64,000 nt of DNA from contig VDMD01000002.1 of the NCBI GenBank assembly GCA_007026445.1, positions 1,798,001 to 1,862,000 on the forward strand, written 5' to 3'. Both the position numbers and the translations under genes were made by a program. The DNA is from Schizophyllum amplum (taxonomy: Eukaryota > Basidiomycota > Agaricomycetes > Agaricales > Schizophyllaceae). Shown here piece after piece: positions 45,644 to 58,390 of this stretch; within the stretch, counting starts at the first letter, position 1, and the number at the start of each line of letters is the position of its first letter. The notes below the pieces were generated by a model, which saw nothing but the letters and a program-made list of their open reading frames with translations, had not been told where the DNA came from and made no database searches.

Positions 45644-46090
45644 GAGTCGACGGCGCGGCTGAGTCAAAGCAGCCGAGTCTATGTACGTTGCTGGGCCCTC
45701 GGACACCATTGTTGAGCCCTTGAACCGGTGACCCCCGCAGAGAGCGCGCCTGCGTCCCTCATCGCGTCAGGGTCGGGCGGGCGAAGCTATGGTGACCGAA
45801 GGCCTGCGTGAGGACTGAGATAGAACCTCCGGAAGCGCATCGCGAGCCAATCTGCGTTCAAGCAACGCGTTTCCAAGGATCAGGAGGGGCGATAGAGCGT
45901 AGGCTGGCCGTGCAAGGCAAGAGTCGCAGTCTGAGTTCGTTTGAGGCGCGTCACGCGTTCCGGGCCGGCAGACGCATTCACATCTCGGCAACGCCCGCCA
46001 TTGCACATCTGAACCGTGAACGTCGCGGTCAAGTCGCTGCCGCCACCGACCTCCCCTCCCCATCGCCCGCAAGAGCGCACTCAGATTACC

Positions 46091-47906
46091 ATGTCCTCGT
46101 TCTTTGGCATGTAAGGCGCCTCCCTGCGCGCGCCGGATCCGCTGTTGATCGCTGGACTAGCGGCAAGACGCGCACGTTTAAGCCGCGCAAGGACGTCCCG
46201 GAAGGGACCAAGCAATATCAGCTGAGGAAGTATGCGGAGGCGACGCTGGTGCGTGGGGTGGCGGATCGAAAGATGGAGACGCTGCTGATGTGTGCTTGTG
46301 CGACAGGGGTCGGGAAACTTGCGCCTTGCTGTCCAACTTCCGGATGGCGAGGACTTGAACGAGTGGCTAGCTGTGCACGGTGCGTTAGCCCTGCCTTGTT
46401 GCGGCTCACTACGATCCTCATATGGCATGCGTTAGCCGTGGACTTCTTCAATCATCTCAACATGCTCTATGGCACGGTCACCGAGTTCTGCACATCGCAT
46501 GAAGTGCGTGTGCTCCGGCCCCGCTATTGACGCGCCTGACTGATCCCTCATACTACAGTGCCCCATTATGTCTGCTGGGCCACGGTAAGCCGTTCATCCC
46601 TCCTCATTCAGCGCCTTCGTTTTCGCCCTCATGAACACCTCTTGCCCATACCAACTCTCATCATCAGATACGAATACCTCTGGGAGGATGGAATGAAGTA
46701 CAAGCGCCCAACTAAGCTGCCCGCGCCTGAGTACGTCGACTCGCTCATGAACTGGGCGCAGGGATTGCTAGACGACGAATCGGTGTTCCCGAATAAGATT
46801 GGTGAGTGGCATGTTCGAAGTGCGCGTATATGCGCGCTTGATCGCGTCGCGTCCGTCATGCTGGCTTGCTGGCTTGCATCACAGTGTACGTTCGGCGCGC
46901 GTCGTGCAAGCTTGTGCTCTCTTAGACTCATCATGCCCATTCTCCCGGTTCGCGCTGATACACCACCCTCCAGGCGTCCCTTTCCCCAAGAATTTCCGGG
47001 ATACCGTGCGCACCATGACGCGCCGGCTGTTCCGAGTGTACGCGCACATCTACAGCAACCACTTTGACCAGATATGCGCGCTGGGGATCGAAGGTGAGTC
47101 GCGTTTGCTTGTCAAGTTTTTCGGTTTGGTCTTCTGCGGCGGTCAAGCCGGCCATATATCCCCAACATGGGGATAACGCGGGGTTATGCGAATTTCTTGC
47201 ATCTGTTGGTCCGGGGACACGTCTAGTTATTTGTGCACCCCATTTCGCGTGGCCTCTTCTCCGCAGTTCTCTCATACCCAGAGATATCCTCAGCCCCGAG
47301 CGATCCGGCCCCTAATGATACCTGCTGTTCGACTTCCAGTGACTCCTGCTAACCCCACTCCTACGTAGCGCACCTGAACACGAGCTACCGGCACTTCTTC
47401 CTTTTCGTCAACGAGGTCAGTCTTCGTCCACGCACCTAGCGACTGCCGACGCTAACCACGATTCTCTATGACTTTACGCATCTTCTTCCTCCTACCCGTG
47501 TTGCCTTGGCCTGTTGTGTGCACGTGTCCCTTCGCCCTCGTGTTGCGACCTTCGCCGGCCTCAACGTCGCGTGCTCTTGTGCATTCAATCTTGGTCGCGC
47601 TTCTCTTACTGGTAACCTGCGGATCGCCCTGTCATTTTCCTCATCGCCCTGCCATTGTCGTCCTCGCACTCCTGATTCTTTGTTTCAACGCCATAAATCG
47701 CAAATTATTCGCATCCGTGTCATCGTGAATCGTTATCTTCTCTTCCTTTTGCTGACGCGCTCCAATCCTTCCGTATCGGCCAACCCCTGCGTGCTAACCC
47801 ACTATGAACCCCTTTCGCCCTGCAGTTCGACCTCGTGGACAAGAAGGAGCTCGCCCCGCTCGACGAGCTGAACGACGCGATTTTGGCGGAAGACAAGGCG
47901 CGGTGA
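46091..47906 (+). CDS. MOB1: MOB1 kinase activator
   Basis: MOB1 binds and activates NDR/LATS-type kinases (Dbf2, Sid2) in mitotic exit and septation. Exon 1 is only MSSFFG plus two bases and joins IGKTRTFKPRKDVPEGTKQY after a 49-nt intron. The core follows: YAEATLGSGNLRLAVQLPDG, EDLNEWLAVHAVDFFNHLN, then CTSHECPIMSAGPRYEYLWE with the zinc Cys pair. Later come KNFRDTVRTMTRRLFRVYAH and AHLNTSYRHFFLFVNEFDLV with the zinc histidines. The end is LDELNDAILAEDKAR. The product is about 210 aa, normal for the family. The 3' introns are long for this genome: 46802-46973, 47094-47368 and 47416-47825. Confidence 0.94.
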
Positions 47907-48136
47907 TGCGAAGGGAAACATTGTATGTGTTCGGATTGCTTAGATCCATCTGATTGTGCTAATGCTCATCGCTCAGAGTGCATACCTCTACTGATACAGC
48001 TATCGAAGTCAACCTTCGGCTATCCTTAGACTTCATCGACATTCGCCGCCCATCCTCGTCCTTCTGCCGTCAATACGCATCGACCCGGACGTATAGCGCG
48101 CTGTGTAATACCCGTGTACACCTGTACAGCCTTTCT

Positions 48137-48582
48137 ATGAATGAATACCAGCAATCCACCGGACCAAGGGTGCCAGTCCACCGGCATTCATGGGAGCTTT
48201 TACGGTAACGTAGGTCCGGAAGTTGCCCGGGAGACTAGAGAAGACTACTGAAGAAGACCAAGAAAAGATCAGGGCAACCTGGGAAGACTACGAGACTGCA
48301 GTTGGAGTAGCCGGTGCGCGCCACCTTCACACATTGTGGCGCAAGGATGGTAGGGATCTCAGATCCTATGCCTGTGAGGAGCGTTTGCGGCGCATTGTGG
48401 ACGCGCGCGTCCTGACCGAGGTGGAGAAATCTCACCTTGGGCTCAGCTGCCAGCGTTGTATTCAACGCACGCCATACCAAACGGCTGCGTACCGCCCGCT
48501 GACGATGACTGAAGTCGAACTCGACTTGTTGAGGCGGTCCTACAGGGTCAACAAACACGCACAGATAGCTGATTTCCGTTGA
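48137..48582 (+). CDS. Possible small hypothetical protein
   Basis: The frame 48217-48582 is open for about 120 codons with balanced composition (EKTTEEDQEKIRATWEDYET, then RRIVDARVLTEVEKSHLGLS) but has no ATG near its start. An upstream exon from the ATG at 48137 (MNEYQQSTGPR) can be joined by removing a 44-nt GTGCCA...GTAG segment. The donor is poor. The model has no homologue that I recognise. It could be a decayed gene or chance. Confidence 0.33.
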
Positions 48583-48803
48583 CCTTTGCACCGCGTCAGG
48601 TACCTGAAGAATGAAAGGTATCCCGGAGCGGTGTCCGGGGCAAATCCGGGGAGCAAGCTGAGGGAGAGCGCGGTCGAGTGACGTACTTAAACTGATTCCG
48701 AGGCGCGTGTGATGCCGACACGTCACGCGTCTGCTGTTCCTCAGACTTCTGCACGGTTCGCGCGAGTGGAGAAGACTTGTTTTCTTTTTTCCTCTCGACG
48801 ACC

Positions 48804-50022
48804 ATGGACGACTGGCAGACGACGTTCTCATTCCTTTCCGACGACATCGACGTCCGCGGACGCTCTTTGCTCGGCTCGCCCTCCCTCGACGCACCCGCGC
48901 TTCAGGTTCCTACACCGCCCGTGCGTTGCCCTCGCCACCTATCTGCCCTGGGCGGCGGCCCGCTGACTCGCGATTTACAGGAGTCCCACAAGGGTACACC
49001 CGTGGACGAGCCGACCGAGGCCCAGACCCATATCCATGATGTCCCCACCGTATCCGTCTCCACCACCTTTCATGCCTCCTCCCAGCTGCGCTCGCACCAG
49101 CCCAACATCATCCTTCTCTCCGAGGACGGCGTGTATTTCTACCTGCACCAGGACGTGCTCCTCGCCGCGTCCGACAATGCGTTCGAGGGCCTGCTCACCG
49201 CCCCCGCGCGCGACGGCCAGCCGCTCGTTCTTCGCATCAACGACGCCAGCCAGGTCTTCAATGTCATCGCGCACACCGTGTACGACATGACCTGCGCGCA
49301 CTACTCGCCCGCGTTCGACACTCTGGTCACCGCCATCCATCGCCTGCCCGCATACGGCGTCAGCGTGCGCACGCACCTCGCGCCCGGCTCGCCGCTCTAC
49401 AACCTCCTCCTCTGTCATTCCCCCCTGCGCCCGCTGGAATCATACGCGCTCGCCGCACAATACGATCTTTTCGACCTCGCCCAGGCAACAAGCAGCCACC
49501 TACTCTCGCTCCCGCTATACACGGTGTCGGACGAGATGGCGCAGCGTATCGGTCCCGTCTATCTCAAGCGGCTCTTCTTTCTGCACTTCGGCCGCACGGA
49601 AGCACTCAAGCGCCTCCTCTTGCAACCACCGCATCCGCATGCGCCTACGCCATGGTGCGACTTTACGGAGCAGAAAAAGCTCGTCCGCGCATGGGCTCTC
49701 GCCACCGCCTACCTCGCTTGGGAGGCCCGTCCAGGTGCGTAGCCGTGTTCTCACTGCGCGCAGTCACTGATATCGATATGCAGATCTGTCCACGAGCGTC
49801 ATCGAGTCATCACTCAACCCGCTCGCAGAACACCTCAGTTGCGACGAGTGCCTCAAAACGCTCACCGAACGTATCAAGAACCTCTTGATACAATGGTCGC
49901 TCGTCAAGGTATGGGCTCCCCTAGCACGCGGTACCTCCCCGCTCACATAGATATCTAGCGCACAATATGACCCACATGCTCAAAAATCGCATATCTCGCA
50001 TCGCTTTCCAGAACTGTATTGA
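48804..50022 (+). CDS. BTB/POZ-domain protein, fungal
   Basis: MDDWQTTFSFLSDDIDVRGR leads to a BTB fold at about residues 70-180: NIILLSEDGVYFYLHQDVLL, then AFEGLLTAPA and VFNVIAHTVYDMTCAHYSP. A helical region follows (RPLESYALAAQYDLFDLAQA), and the last part has a conserved-looking CDECLKTLTERIKNLLIQWS. Introns are inferred at about 48914-48980 and 49734-49783. At 49909 the frame either runs on to 49949 or splices a short intron and ends PELY at 50022. BTB proteins of this Agaricomycete type form large families, and many are thought to act as adaptors. Specific partners cannot be predicted. Confidence 0.75.
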
Positions 50023-51979
50023 TAGTCTTCTGACCCCCCGCCCATCCCCCGCGCACACACGCCTCTAGACCCTACCTCGCACACACGCCCGCTTCGCTGT
50101 CGTATTTATTCGCTCGGGATACCTGGGCCCCCGCCCGTCGCATCGCACTTCGCATTCATCCTTACTGTACCTGCCTCACATATACACGGACTTGGCAGTT
50201 GTGTGCATTAGTATCATCACTCACGATTTTTTTCTTTTTCCCGAGTCGTCCCACCAGCCAGCGGGTGTTCTCCTGCTAGGCGCCTCCCTCCCCGTCCCCC
50301 CATAGCATACCACCCCGATAACCCAGAGCCTTATAACCCAACCACGGACCGCCTCCTCGTCTTCCCTACCTTCTCCACCCAGCCTCGCCACACACGCATC
50401 CGAGGTCTGTCTATTTGTTGTACGACACGAAAGCACTTGAATGTACTATATACGCGCTACCTTCTTACTTTACTTGTACGATGCACAGAGGATTGCATAC
50501 GTTTATCTCTTGGTGTTCAGTGGAGATCTCAATTGGAGACAATCGTTAGAGGTCCCCGCGGATTGGAGGTCCTGTAGTGAATGTTTGTAGTTGTGATGAT
50601 TGGTGGAGGTGAGTACCTAGTACCAATGTAGTATATCGCTACGCGGGTTGAGTGCATGTCCACGAGACACCGCTTCGTCGACGACGCGTGTCCTCGCCGC
50701 GTCTGCACCCTCCACGGTGTTGACCGGTGACCGACGCGTGCCTCCGATGTGATCCTGAAGAGCGCCTTCTAGTGGTGCGCGACGTCATTGGGGTACGCCA
50801 TTGAGTGCCATTGAGTCCTTCTTGGCCCTCGGGCGGCATGGTCAACGAATGACAACGAAGGATGGTCCCGCGGGATGTGGTGCCGGGCGCGAGGGGGGAG
50901 TGGTGCAAATCAGGATCCTGATCTCCTGCAGGCAGCGCGACTCCGTTGTTGTGAGCCGCGGGCCAGAGAGTAACGCGAACGCCCGACCGCGGCGCGAGGC
51001 AAGCTAAGACGGCCAACGGTCGAACGTCGGTCTCAGGGCATCGTGACTGTCACGTGCATGCCTCCACGATCACGGGCCGGTTGGACGCGCAGCCTTCCCA
51101 TCCTTGGACAGACGCGTCCACCGCTTGAAGCTCGGCATCCCCTCACTTCGTTTTTCTCGCCCCACCATCCCATCCCTTCTATTTCTCGCTACGCTCGGGG
51201 CTGCCTCGGCCTTGGCTGACGGTCGCTATCGGCCGTTGGTCAGGTGTCGGGGTCGCCTCGCAGTGTACTGCCGGCGACGCACGACAGCCACGGTTTAGGT
51301 GTGGAAGTTCAACCGGTCAGCTGACCGTGGGCTTCCCCCTGTCCGGGCTTGTCGGCTTCGCCGACATGGCACACCCCGCTTCGTCTTACGACGCAAGACG
51401 GGTTCCTCTTTCTTCCTCTTCTTCTTCTTGTATATATCATACTTGGCTATATACATACGAGCAGATTCTCTAGTATAATCTGCCTTTCCTCTTCTTCTCC
51501 CCATCATATCCTGGCAGACCAAAGAGTCAGACCTGGGCCGCTTAGCTTGCTCAACGGATATGCGTGCTGACAGGGCAGGTACCTATAGGTACTCGCATGA
51601 CGGACGGGCAGCAAGGGTGTTGAAGATCTGCGGGCGCTGGCGCACAAAGGAACGGAGGCTTGGAGTCACGAGAATTCTGCTTGTTCGGATAGCAGCCCAT
51701 TTTCTTCCGTCAGTGCTTTTCTCTTCGCTGCGGTCAGTCGCAGTAGACTGTGAGGCGAGGAATCTCGGGGTGTGTGGTCAACAGGTCGTACCTGGCGCAC
51801 CCGCACTGTGCTCGCTGTCTTGGACGGCCGCCGCCAGGCGAGGAGCCTGCTCCATCGTCGTTGATGCGAGCACTTCCGCGATAGACATAGGAGATTACCA
51901 GTGATCACTGCGTCGGAGCGGATCGAAAAGGCTGAACGTATGGTCCTGGAGGCTGATGTGGAATGAGCTGAAGGTTCTG
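50023..51979. other. Long intergenic block
   Basis: 1,957 bp with only short frames lacking recognisable domains (for example 50639-51016 minus and 51560-51904 plus). Pyrimidine-rich tracts occur near 50226-50240 and 51409-51430. I see no RNA gene or clear repeat. It leads directly into the foldback element. Confidence 0.5.
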
Positions 51980-52774
51980 ACACCGGGGGCAAAGTCCAAG
52001 TCACTTCGATTTGAAGGGCGCTAAGGTCACTACGTCAGTCACTTACCGTCTCACTATGTCAGTCACTTCGCTGTTCTGCAACAATTCTGCCTCTTGCTGC
52101 AGTCAAAACTGCCATTTTTGTGTGTAAAACTCTGTCTAGAGCACCTTGATAGTTGTCCTGTACCAGCGAGGGGCCTCACCGGGCAGCCAGGCGGGGGCAA
52201 ATAAGGTCGAGGCACTTACTGTTTCCACCAGGACAGGACCCCTGCTTATTAGCGGCGAGGTATATGTCAATGTCGGACAAATTTTGGCCTTTTGAAGGTC
52301 GAAGGTCTCTGGAAAAGCCGGACAAATTGAGGGTTGGTCGGGAGCATGTCTCTGGCGAATGTCGGACAAAATCTCCAGATTACCCTCTGTTCGCCCCTCT
52401 GGGACCCCCCTCAACGTCCTCGGGGGTGCCCGGGGGCTGCCGACTTACCATATGGGGTGGCCGGACCTCCGGTCCGGTCCAAAATTCAAAGGATGTCTCT
52501 GGAAAAGCCGGACAAAACGACCCAGATTGCGCAAAAAATGTCGGACAAAAAAAGGGCAAATTTGGCGGACCATGACATAGACCTCCCCACCGATAATCAG
52601 GGGTCCTACCAGGACTCGAACGATCGACCTCTCGCAAAGCAGGGAGACTAGCAAAGCAGATATTGCTCCACGTTGCAAGATTGGTAAGTGACTGACATGG
52701 TGAGTCGGTAGGTGACTGACATGGTGACTTTAGCGCCCTTCAAATCGAAGTGAGCTGGGTTTTGCCCCCGGTGT
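51980..52774. mobile_element. Foldback-like non-autonomous transposable element, long inverted repeats
   Basis: 51980-52068 and 52685-52774 are imperfect reverse complements of about 90 bp, mostly identical (outer end ACACCGGGGGCAAA). Each arm holds a doubled TCAGTCACTTACC-type unit. Inside, 52231-52285 and 52556-52612 form a second inverted match, so much of the element could fold back. The centre has three copies of a 22-23-nt unit, GTCTCTGGAAAAGCCGGACA or a variant (52305, 52348, 52495). No transposase is present, and I found no clear target-site duplication. A GTTCGAGTCC sequence on the minus strand near 52610 resembles a tRNA B box but is not part of a foldable tRNA. Confidence 0.68.
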
Positions 52775-52978
52775 GAAGAGATGCCCATAGTAGCACGTGA
52801 TACATGTTGGACTCGTGACTTACGTCACGGCGACGTTACGAATCCGATCCCGCGTCCAGATAGAAAAGGCAGACAAAGTCCTTGTGTAACCGACGGACCC
52901 CAGATGCGATTACAGTACAATTTCAGGTCAAAGACGTCGCATAGCGACAAGCAGTTTATAAGTACTCCTACCCGTCGC

Positions 52979-55342
52979 TCAAAAATCGTCCGCACCCTCG
53001 GCGTCGGCACGCCGACGCTTGGCTGCTTTTGCACGATGAATATCCTCCCGCTGCCCGAAGTTAGAATCATGCAGTTCCTGTGAACGAGTCAACATTCTCA
53101 GCTCATGACATTCAGCTTGAGCTCATGCAGCCACTCACCATATTGGCCAGCCGCTTCGCTGTCGCTACCGCGTTCAACTTGGCAAGCACGCCTTCCTCCG
53201 GCAGCACCATCTCCTCCAGCTTCGTCTCTATCATGCTTATCAGCATTCCCTTCAGAACCCCTAAATAACAAGCCGCTCACTGATCCGCTCCTCGATTCCC
53301 AGCACTCTCTCCTCATCCCTCTCCGTCACAAAGCTCACGGCAACACCATGCCGCCCCGCTCTCGCCGTCCGGCCGACCCTGTGCGTATACTCCTCTGGCT
53401 CCATGGGGATATCCCAGTTCACTACTAGCGCCACGTCGGCGATGTCCAAACCACGCGCGCCGACGTCGGTGGATATCAACACGGGGACGACGGCGGCGCG
53501 GAACAGACCGAGGGAGGCCAACCGCTCGCGCTGCGTCAGGCGCGAGTGCAGCGCTGTGCTCCGGATGCCGAGCGTCTTTAGGAGGAGAGTGAGATATGCG
53601 GCGGTGCGGGGGCGGTGGCAGAAGATGATTGTGGGCGGCGGTTGCTCGGGCGCGTCAGCGTCAGCGTCGTTGTCATGTTTCCTTCGCTTCTTATTGGGGA
53701 CTTCGGGCGGCGCGCGGCGGAGGGCGAGGGTGGACTCGGGCGGGTGGCACAGGAGGTAGAAAAGATAGGCCTCGCGGACCTGCGAGGGAACGAGGATGTA
53801 GTGCTGCTTGAGGGTGGCGACAGTTTCGACACTGGATGTCGTGTTAGAAACGCCAGAAAGAAATAAGGAATATGGGAGCTCGCTCACGATTCCTTCATGC
53901 GATGTATGAATGGCTTCTGCTTCCCCGGTCGAGGAGGGGCGTCTGCAAGCTTCTCAATTGCGTCTGTCAGCGTGGCTGTGAACAGGCATGTCTGCCGGTC
54001 CTTCGGGAGCGCATTAAACAGATAGGACAGCTCCGGCGTGAACGTCGACGTGAGTAACCGGTCAGCTTCATCTAGAACCTGTGCAACAGCGTTAGGTGTT
54101 TGCTGATTTCGACCGAATGCACACTCACTAGCATCCGCACGCGCGCCAAGTCCCACTCGCCCCCGCTGCTCTTCAGATGGTCAACGATGCGTCCTGGCGT
54201 CGCGACCACGACATGCGGTCGTTGCCCGAGCTCAATTGCTTGTGCGACGAAGTCCATCCCTCCGACCACGACCGCTGTCCGCACGCTCAATGGCGCCCCC
54301 AGTACAGCGAATTGCTCCGCGATCTGAAAGGCCAGTTCTCTGATGGAGCATATTGGATACGGTGCAAACCTCTGCGGTATAAATGCATACCTTGTCGGTG
54401 TAATCACCAGAGCGAAAATACCGTAAGGATCCGCGGACAGTTTCTGCAGAATAGGCAATGCGAAAGCAATCGTCTTGCCAGAGCCTGTCTTAGCGTTGCC
54501 GATGCAGTCACGACCTGCCAAGCAATGTAAGCAGAACCTTACACCCGTGAAAAGTCATGCTTACCCTCGAGCAGTGGTGGAACACAGGCCTTCTGGATCT
54601 CCGTCGGCGCGCGGATGGACATGGAGCGCAGTGCAGCCTGCAGCGGATTGCCAACACCAAGCGCAGCAAATGAAGACGCAGGTGTTCCGTTCTGCCCGTC
54701 GCGAGTGTTGCTGTTCACTTTGGCAGCCTCACTAGCTTTCGAAGGATCGGTGACAACAGTTGTGAGGCAGTTCGGGGTACGGGATGCGATCGCACCAAGA
54801 CGACTGCCCAGGTCATTTTGTGGTTCCCAGTCGTCGCTTTCACTTTCTGAGTCGTTCTGTGGAGTAGGTAGGTTGGCCGCGCTCCCATGGGTAGGACTGG
54901 CGTCCTCTTCGTGTTTGCGAGATCCTTCGTCGCTTTCGCCCTCTTCGTCGTCTGAGTCGTCGCCTTCGTTCCCAATGTCCATTGAGCTTCCTCCATCTGA
55001 TCCACCGCTCATGTCATCTTCATCGTCCCCATCCACATTCTCCATTACGATGTCGTCCTGGGAGCCAAGCGCGCTCTCTGCCTCGGAGCTGATTTCACTT
55101 CCCCCATCAAGCTTACGGCGCTTGCGTCGTCCGACAGCCAAATCAGCTGCCTGACGTTTTGGTGGCGGGGAATGGTTCTTGTGCGAGTTATCCGCTGACA
55201 CGATTGTATCCTCCCCAGTGAACTTGAGCATAGTATGAACCTTCGGGGAGGGGGGAGCTGCACGGTTGTGCTGTTTGGATTGGCGAGCAGGTTTTTGCGC
55301 CATGCGCCGCTGAGAGGACTTGCGTTTTTGGGACGGTGCCAT
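52979..55342 (-). CDS. DBP8: DEAD-box ATP-dependent RNA helicase DBP8 (DDX49)
   Basis: A nucleolar helicase for 18S rRNA maturation and small-subunit assembly. The N-terminal 220 residues are basic then highly acidic. The helicase core is complete: [20 protein letters not shown] (Q motif), [18 protein letters not shown] (motif I), [32 protein letters not shown] in the SAT position, [24 protein letters not shown] and [11 protein letters not shown]. The C-terminus [20 protein letters not shown] continues after an intron to [20 protein letters not shown] and GADDF. A stop at about 53262 is not real: a 53-nt intron (GTGAGC...GATAG) restores the frame EERIKTKLEEM. About six introns are inferred. 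The gene ends about 200 bp from the foldback element. Confidence 0.93.
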
Positions 55343-55701
55343 GCTTGCTGCGGCGATGGACAGTGGCGGAAGGGAAACAAGCGCCCGGGAGCAGACTCGT
55401 CGATTCGCCCAGTGATCGGCGATGGACGATCGACATCATTTCTTACACGTGGCTCCGGTCCGAGTTCAACCTTCCGCTTGTGAGTCACACCATCCCCCCG
55501 TCTTCTCCTCCTGCTGTTGACGAAATACTGCTTCCTTTGACCCTCGCTCGGACGCTTGGGATTTGTAGTACTAATGTCGAGAAGCAGAAAGTGCATGATG
55601 TTACATTGCAAGGAACAAGCCCGAAAGGACTACTACGCGGAAGGCAACTCCTGCTTTACATGGTGGTCGTAGGATCTACATCCTATTCATGGCAGATTCG
55701 T

Positions 55702-57505
55702 TCATAACGTGAAGCGGAACTTGGTCTTCTTCCCGGACTCCTCCTCCTCCGCGTCAATCTTCTTGTTGAGTGAGGCGAGATGGAAGCGGAAGAGGATACA
55801 CATAATCGCCGACAGCCCTGCGCATGCAATGCAGATGCCGTATGAGTTCCTGAACGTAGGGCCCCATGGGTCGGGCCACACATATCTGTGCAGCGAGTGA
55901 GCAAACGCTGGTTCTATACAGAGGAAAGGAAAGACTTACGACCCAGCAACGTTCCCGAGCTGCGAGAACGCATTCGGCAAGGCGAGCGCGACAGCACGCT
56001 TCGATGGCGGACGCGGGAACGAATTGCTTGTCCACGCGAAGATCAGCACCTGCGCTGCGTACATCTGCGCCATCAAGAAGAGCGAGACGTAACGCCCCGC
56101 GGTGCTCATCGTTGCGATTGCGATGATGAAGCCCACGATGCCGAGGAGGATAGACGCGACGATATGGAAGCAGCGCTCGTTGCGCATATCCGAGTGCCTG
56201 TGCGTAGTGCGTCAGCGAATGCTCACTCGCTAGGTCAACAACTGCAAACGTACTTGGCCCAGATATACACCACGATGGCGGCGAACACCCAGGGCGGAGC
56301 GCATAGAAGTAGTGTCACCGTGCTATCGTAGCCCATCGTCGCGGCCAGCGTCGGGAAGTACGCGTTGAAGGACAGCGAGACGACGATGCTGGTCAACTGA
56401 ATTGACATCCACCAGACCTTCCAGTCTGTCACCGCCATCACCAAGCCCTGCGCGTGGCCGCTGCCCTCCGTCTCCGCCTGGTCACCCACACCGACATCCT
56501 CCTCCATACGGCGGACTGCCAAACGGCGCTCCATGTCCGTCAGTCCGCGCGTCGTCGCGGGGAAGTCCGGAAGGATGAACATCGCCAGCAATGCGAAGAA
56601 CATTGTCAAAGCTCCCTCGATGTAGAACAACCAGCGCCATGCGGCATGCCCGAGCTTGCCCTCCATACCGGAGAGAATACCTGAGGCGATGAGCGACCCA
56701 AATCCATTGCTGATGATGTTGCCGCAGTAGAGGATTGCGGTGCGTGAGCCCATCTCCTCGCGCTTGTACTGCAGATTCACCCGTCAGCCGGCATGCCTTG
56801 GGACGCCCGACCGCCACGCACCCATTTCGATAACAGGAAAAGTGCGCCGGGGAAGAATGCTGCCTCCACAAAGCCAAGGAAGAAGCGTGTGAGGAGCGCA
56901 CCAACGAAGCTGTTCACAAGACTCAGTCAGCAGCTGCGCGCATCATTTGCCAGTGATGCGATACGTACTTATTGCAGATACCCGTCAGGACACTAATCAT
57001 ACCCCAGACGATCATACAGCAGGGGAGGTATATCGATGGCCGGCCAACCCAGTTCAAGAACATGTTACTGGAGGAATTTTTTGGTGAGCTTCCCGGCACC
57101 GTAGGATGGGGACCTCGACTCACGATGGCACCTGCATGAGAATGTAGCCAACATAGAGGATTGATAGTAGGGTGGGGAACTCCTGCTGCTTGAGGTTCAG
57201 GTCAGCCTCGAAGCCCTTCAAACGCGCGGCGCTGGCGTTGTTGCGGTCGATCTGCGGGCGCGGTCTGTCAGGTCTATCTTCAATCGGACCTTCACGCAGG
57301 CACTCACGTAGTTCAGGATGTAGAGGACGATGAGGATCCCCATCCGCAAGTCGATCTTCAACAATAGCCGACGCTCGATCTTCTTCCTGGCCTCCGTACC
57401 ACCGAACTCGGCGTCCGGGTCGACGTTTGGCTGGTTGAACGTGGACTGCTCGCCGCCCTTCTCGACATCCTCCGAGCGGATGGACGTTGCTTTTCCTGCC
57501 GACAT
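55702..57505 (-). CDS. MFS anion:cation symporter (Dal5/Tna1-type)
   Basis: A 12-span plasma-membrane transporter of about 490 aa. The cytosolic N-terminus reads MSAGKATSIRSEDVEKGGEQ. TM1 ends with YILNYIDRNNASAARLKGFE, the family's Y-x-D-R-x-N signature. Then come ILYVGYILMQVPSNMFLNWV, RFFLGFVEAAFFPGALFLLS and a long central loop after WRWLFYIEGALTMFFALLAM. The second half has WMSIQLTSIVVSLSFNAYFP and SNSFPRPPSKRAVALALPNA. The end is KKTKFRFTL. The motif pattern fits the allantoate/nicotinate/vitamin type, but the substrate cannot be read. About six introns are inferred. A TATAAG box lies about 95 bp upstream. Confidence 0.9.
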
Positions 57506-58390
57506 CGCCGTCGATTATTCGAAATGACACGAGGACGAAGGGGGGAAGCCGGAGCGGGAAGAACAACCGAGGGCTCGCAAACCCACCTCCTTCCCTCTTA
57601 TATCCTGCCTCGGTAACTACAGGGTTTTTGACCGCCCCGGAACTACTGATTTCGCTGAATCTGGGGACAAACTTAGGAGGCACCATATGGCATATGCTCG
57701 CCCGTGGGGCGCGCTCCGCTTCCGGCGGAGGGTTTAATTGTCCGCGTTTGAACTTGTAGGCGCCTCAAGGATCGCCATTCGCGACTGGGTCAGGCGACCA
57801 CTTCGCCCGCGCTTAAGTCCGTCGTGATCCTGTATCAACGCGAGTGTCCCAGAGGAGGACAAGGGCGAGGGACGTTGTGAGACGTTCAGTGGCTATTTTT
57901 TCCTGATGGCAGATCATTGTCCCGCCCCCGCGCGGCGCGTCGACCACATTCCCCACCAGGCACCGTGGGGGATTTGACCACTGTCCAGCCCCGCATCCGC
58001 GTCTCCCCGAACAGCCCCGGACGCGGTCGAAGGGGAAGGGGGAGGGGCGACGGACAGGCAAGTACTGTAGAGGTGACGATGAGCAGGCCAGAACGAATCG
58101 GACGATCGTCGGGGAGCTGGAAGTACATAGCTTCATTGTTAGAATAGGTAGGATGACTACGGTGTCATTACAGGCGTGCTGGCAAGAAGATGGCAAAACC
58201 AGGGTGAAGCCTGCGTACAGCGAGGTACAGCGATGGTCGAGGCGAGTAAATGACATGTAGCAGAGTAATAACACATACAATGAAGCGAGATAAGTACATC
58301 GCAGATACAGAACAAGTACACAAGATGGATGATTGATTGAAAGCGATCTTCACAGCAAACGCACCTCCCTTCAGCGGTAGGGCGACAGAA
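57506..58390 (-). promoter_or_regulatory. MFS promoter region with TATA box (57597-57603) / RHEB 3' flank
   Basis: 885 bp without a gene. GATATAAGAG on the minus strand at about 57595-57605 is a likely TATA box for the transporter. A long 3' flank of RHEB occupies the other side. Confidence 0.45.

Noticed and set aside
52595..52680. tRNA-like sequence on the minus strand
   Set aside because: A B-box-like GTTCGAGTCC is present, but the T stem does not pair and no acceptor stem forms. The region is part of the foldback element's arm.
53245..53265. Apparent premature stop near the end of DBP8 and a 20-nt intron candidate
   Set aside because: A 20-nt intron is too short. Removing a 53-nt GTGAGC...GATAG intron, with a CTGAT branch-like site, restores EERIKTKLEEM and the expected C-terminus, so the gene is intact.
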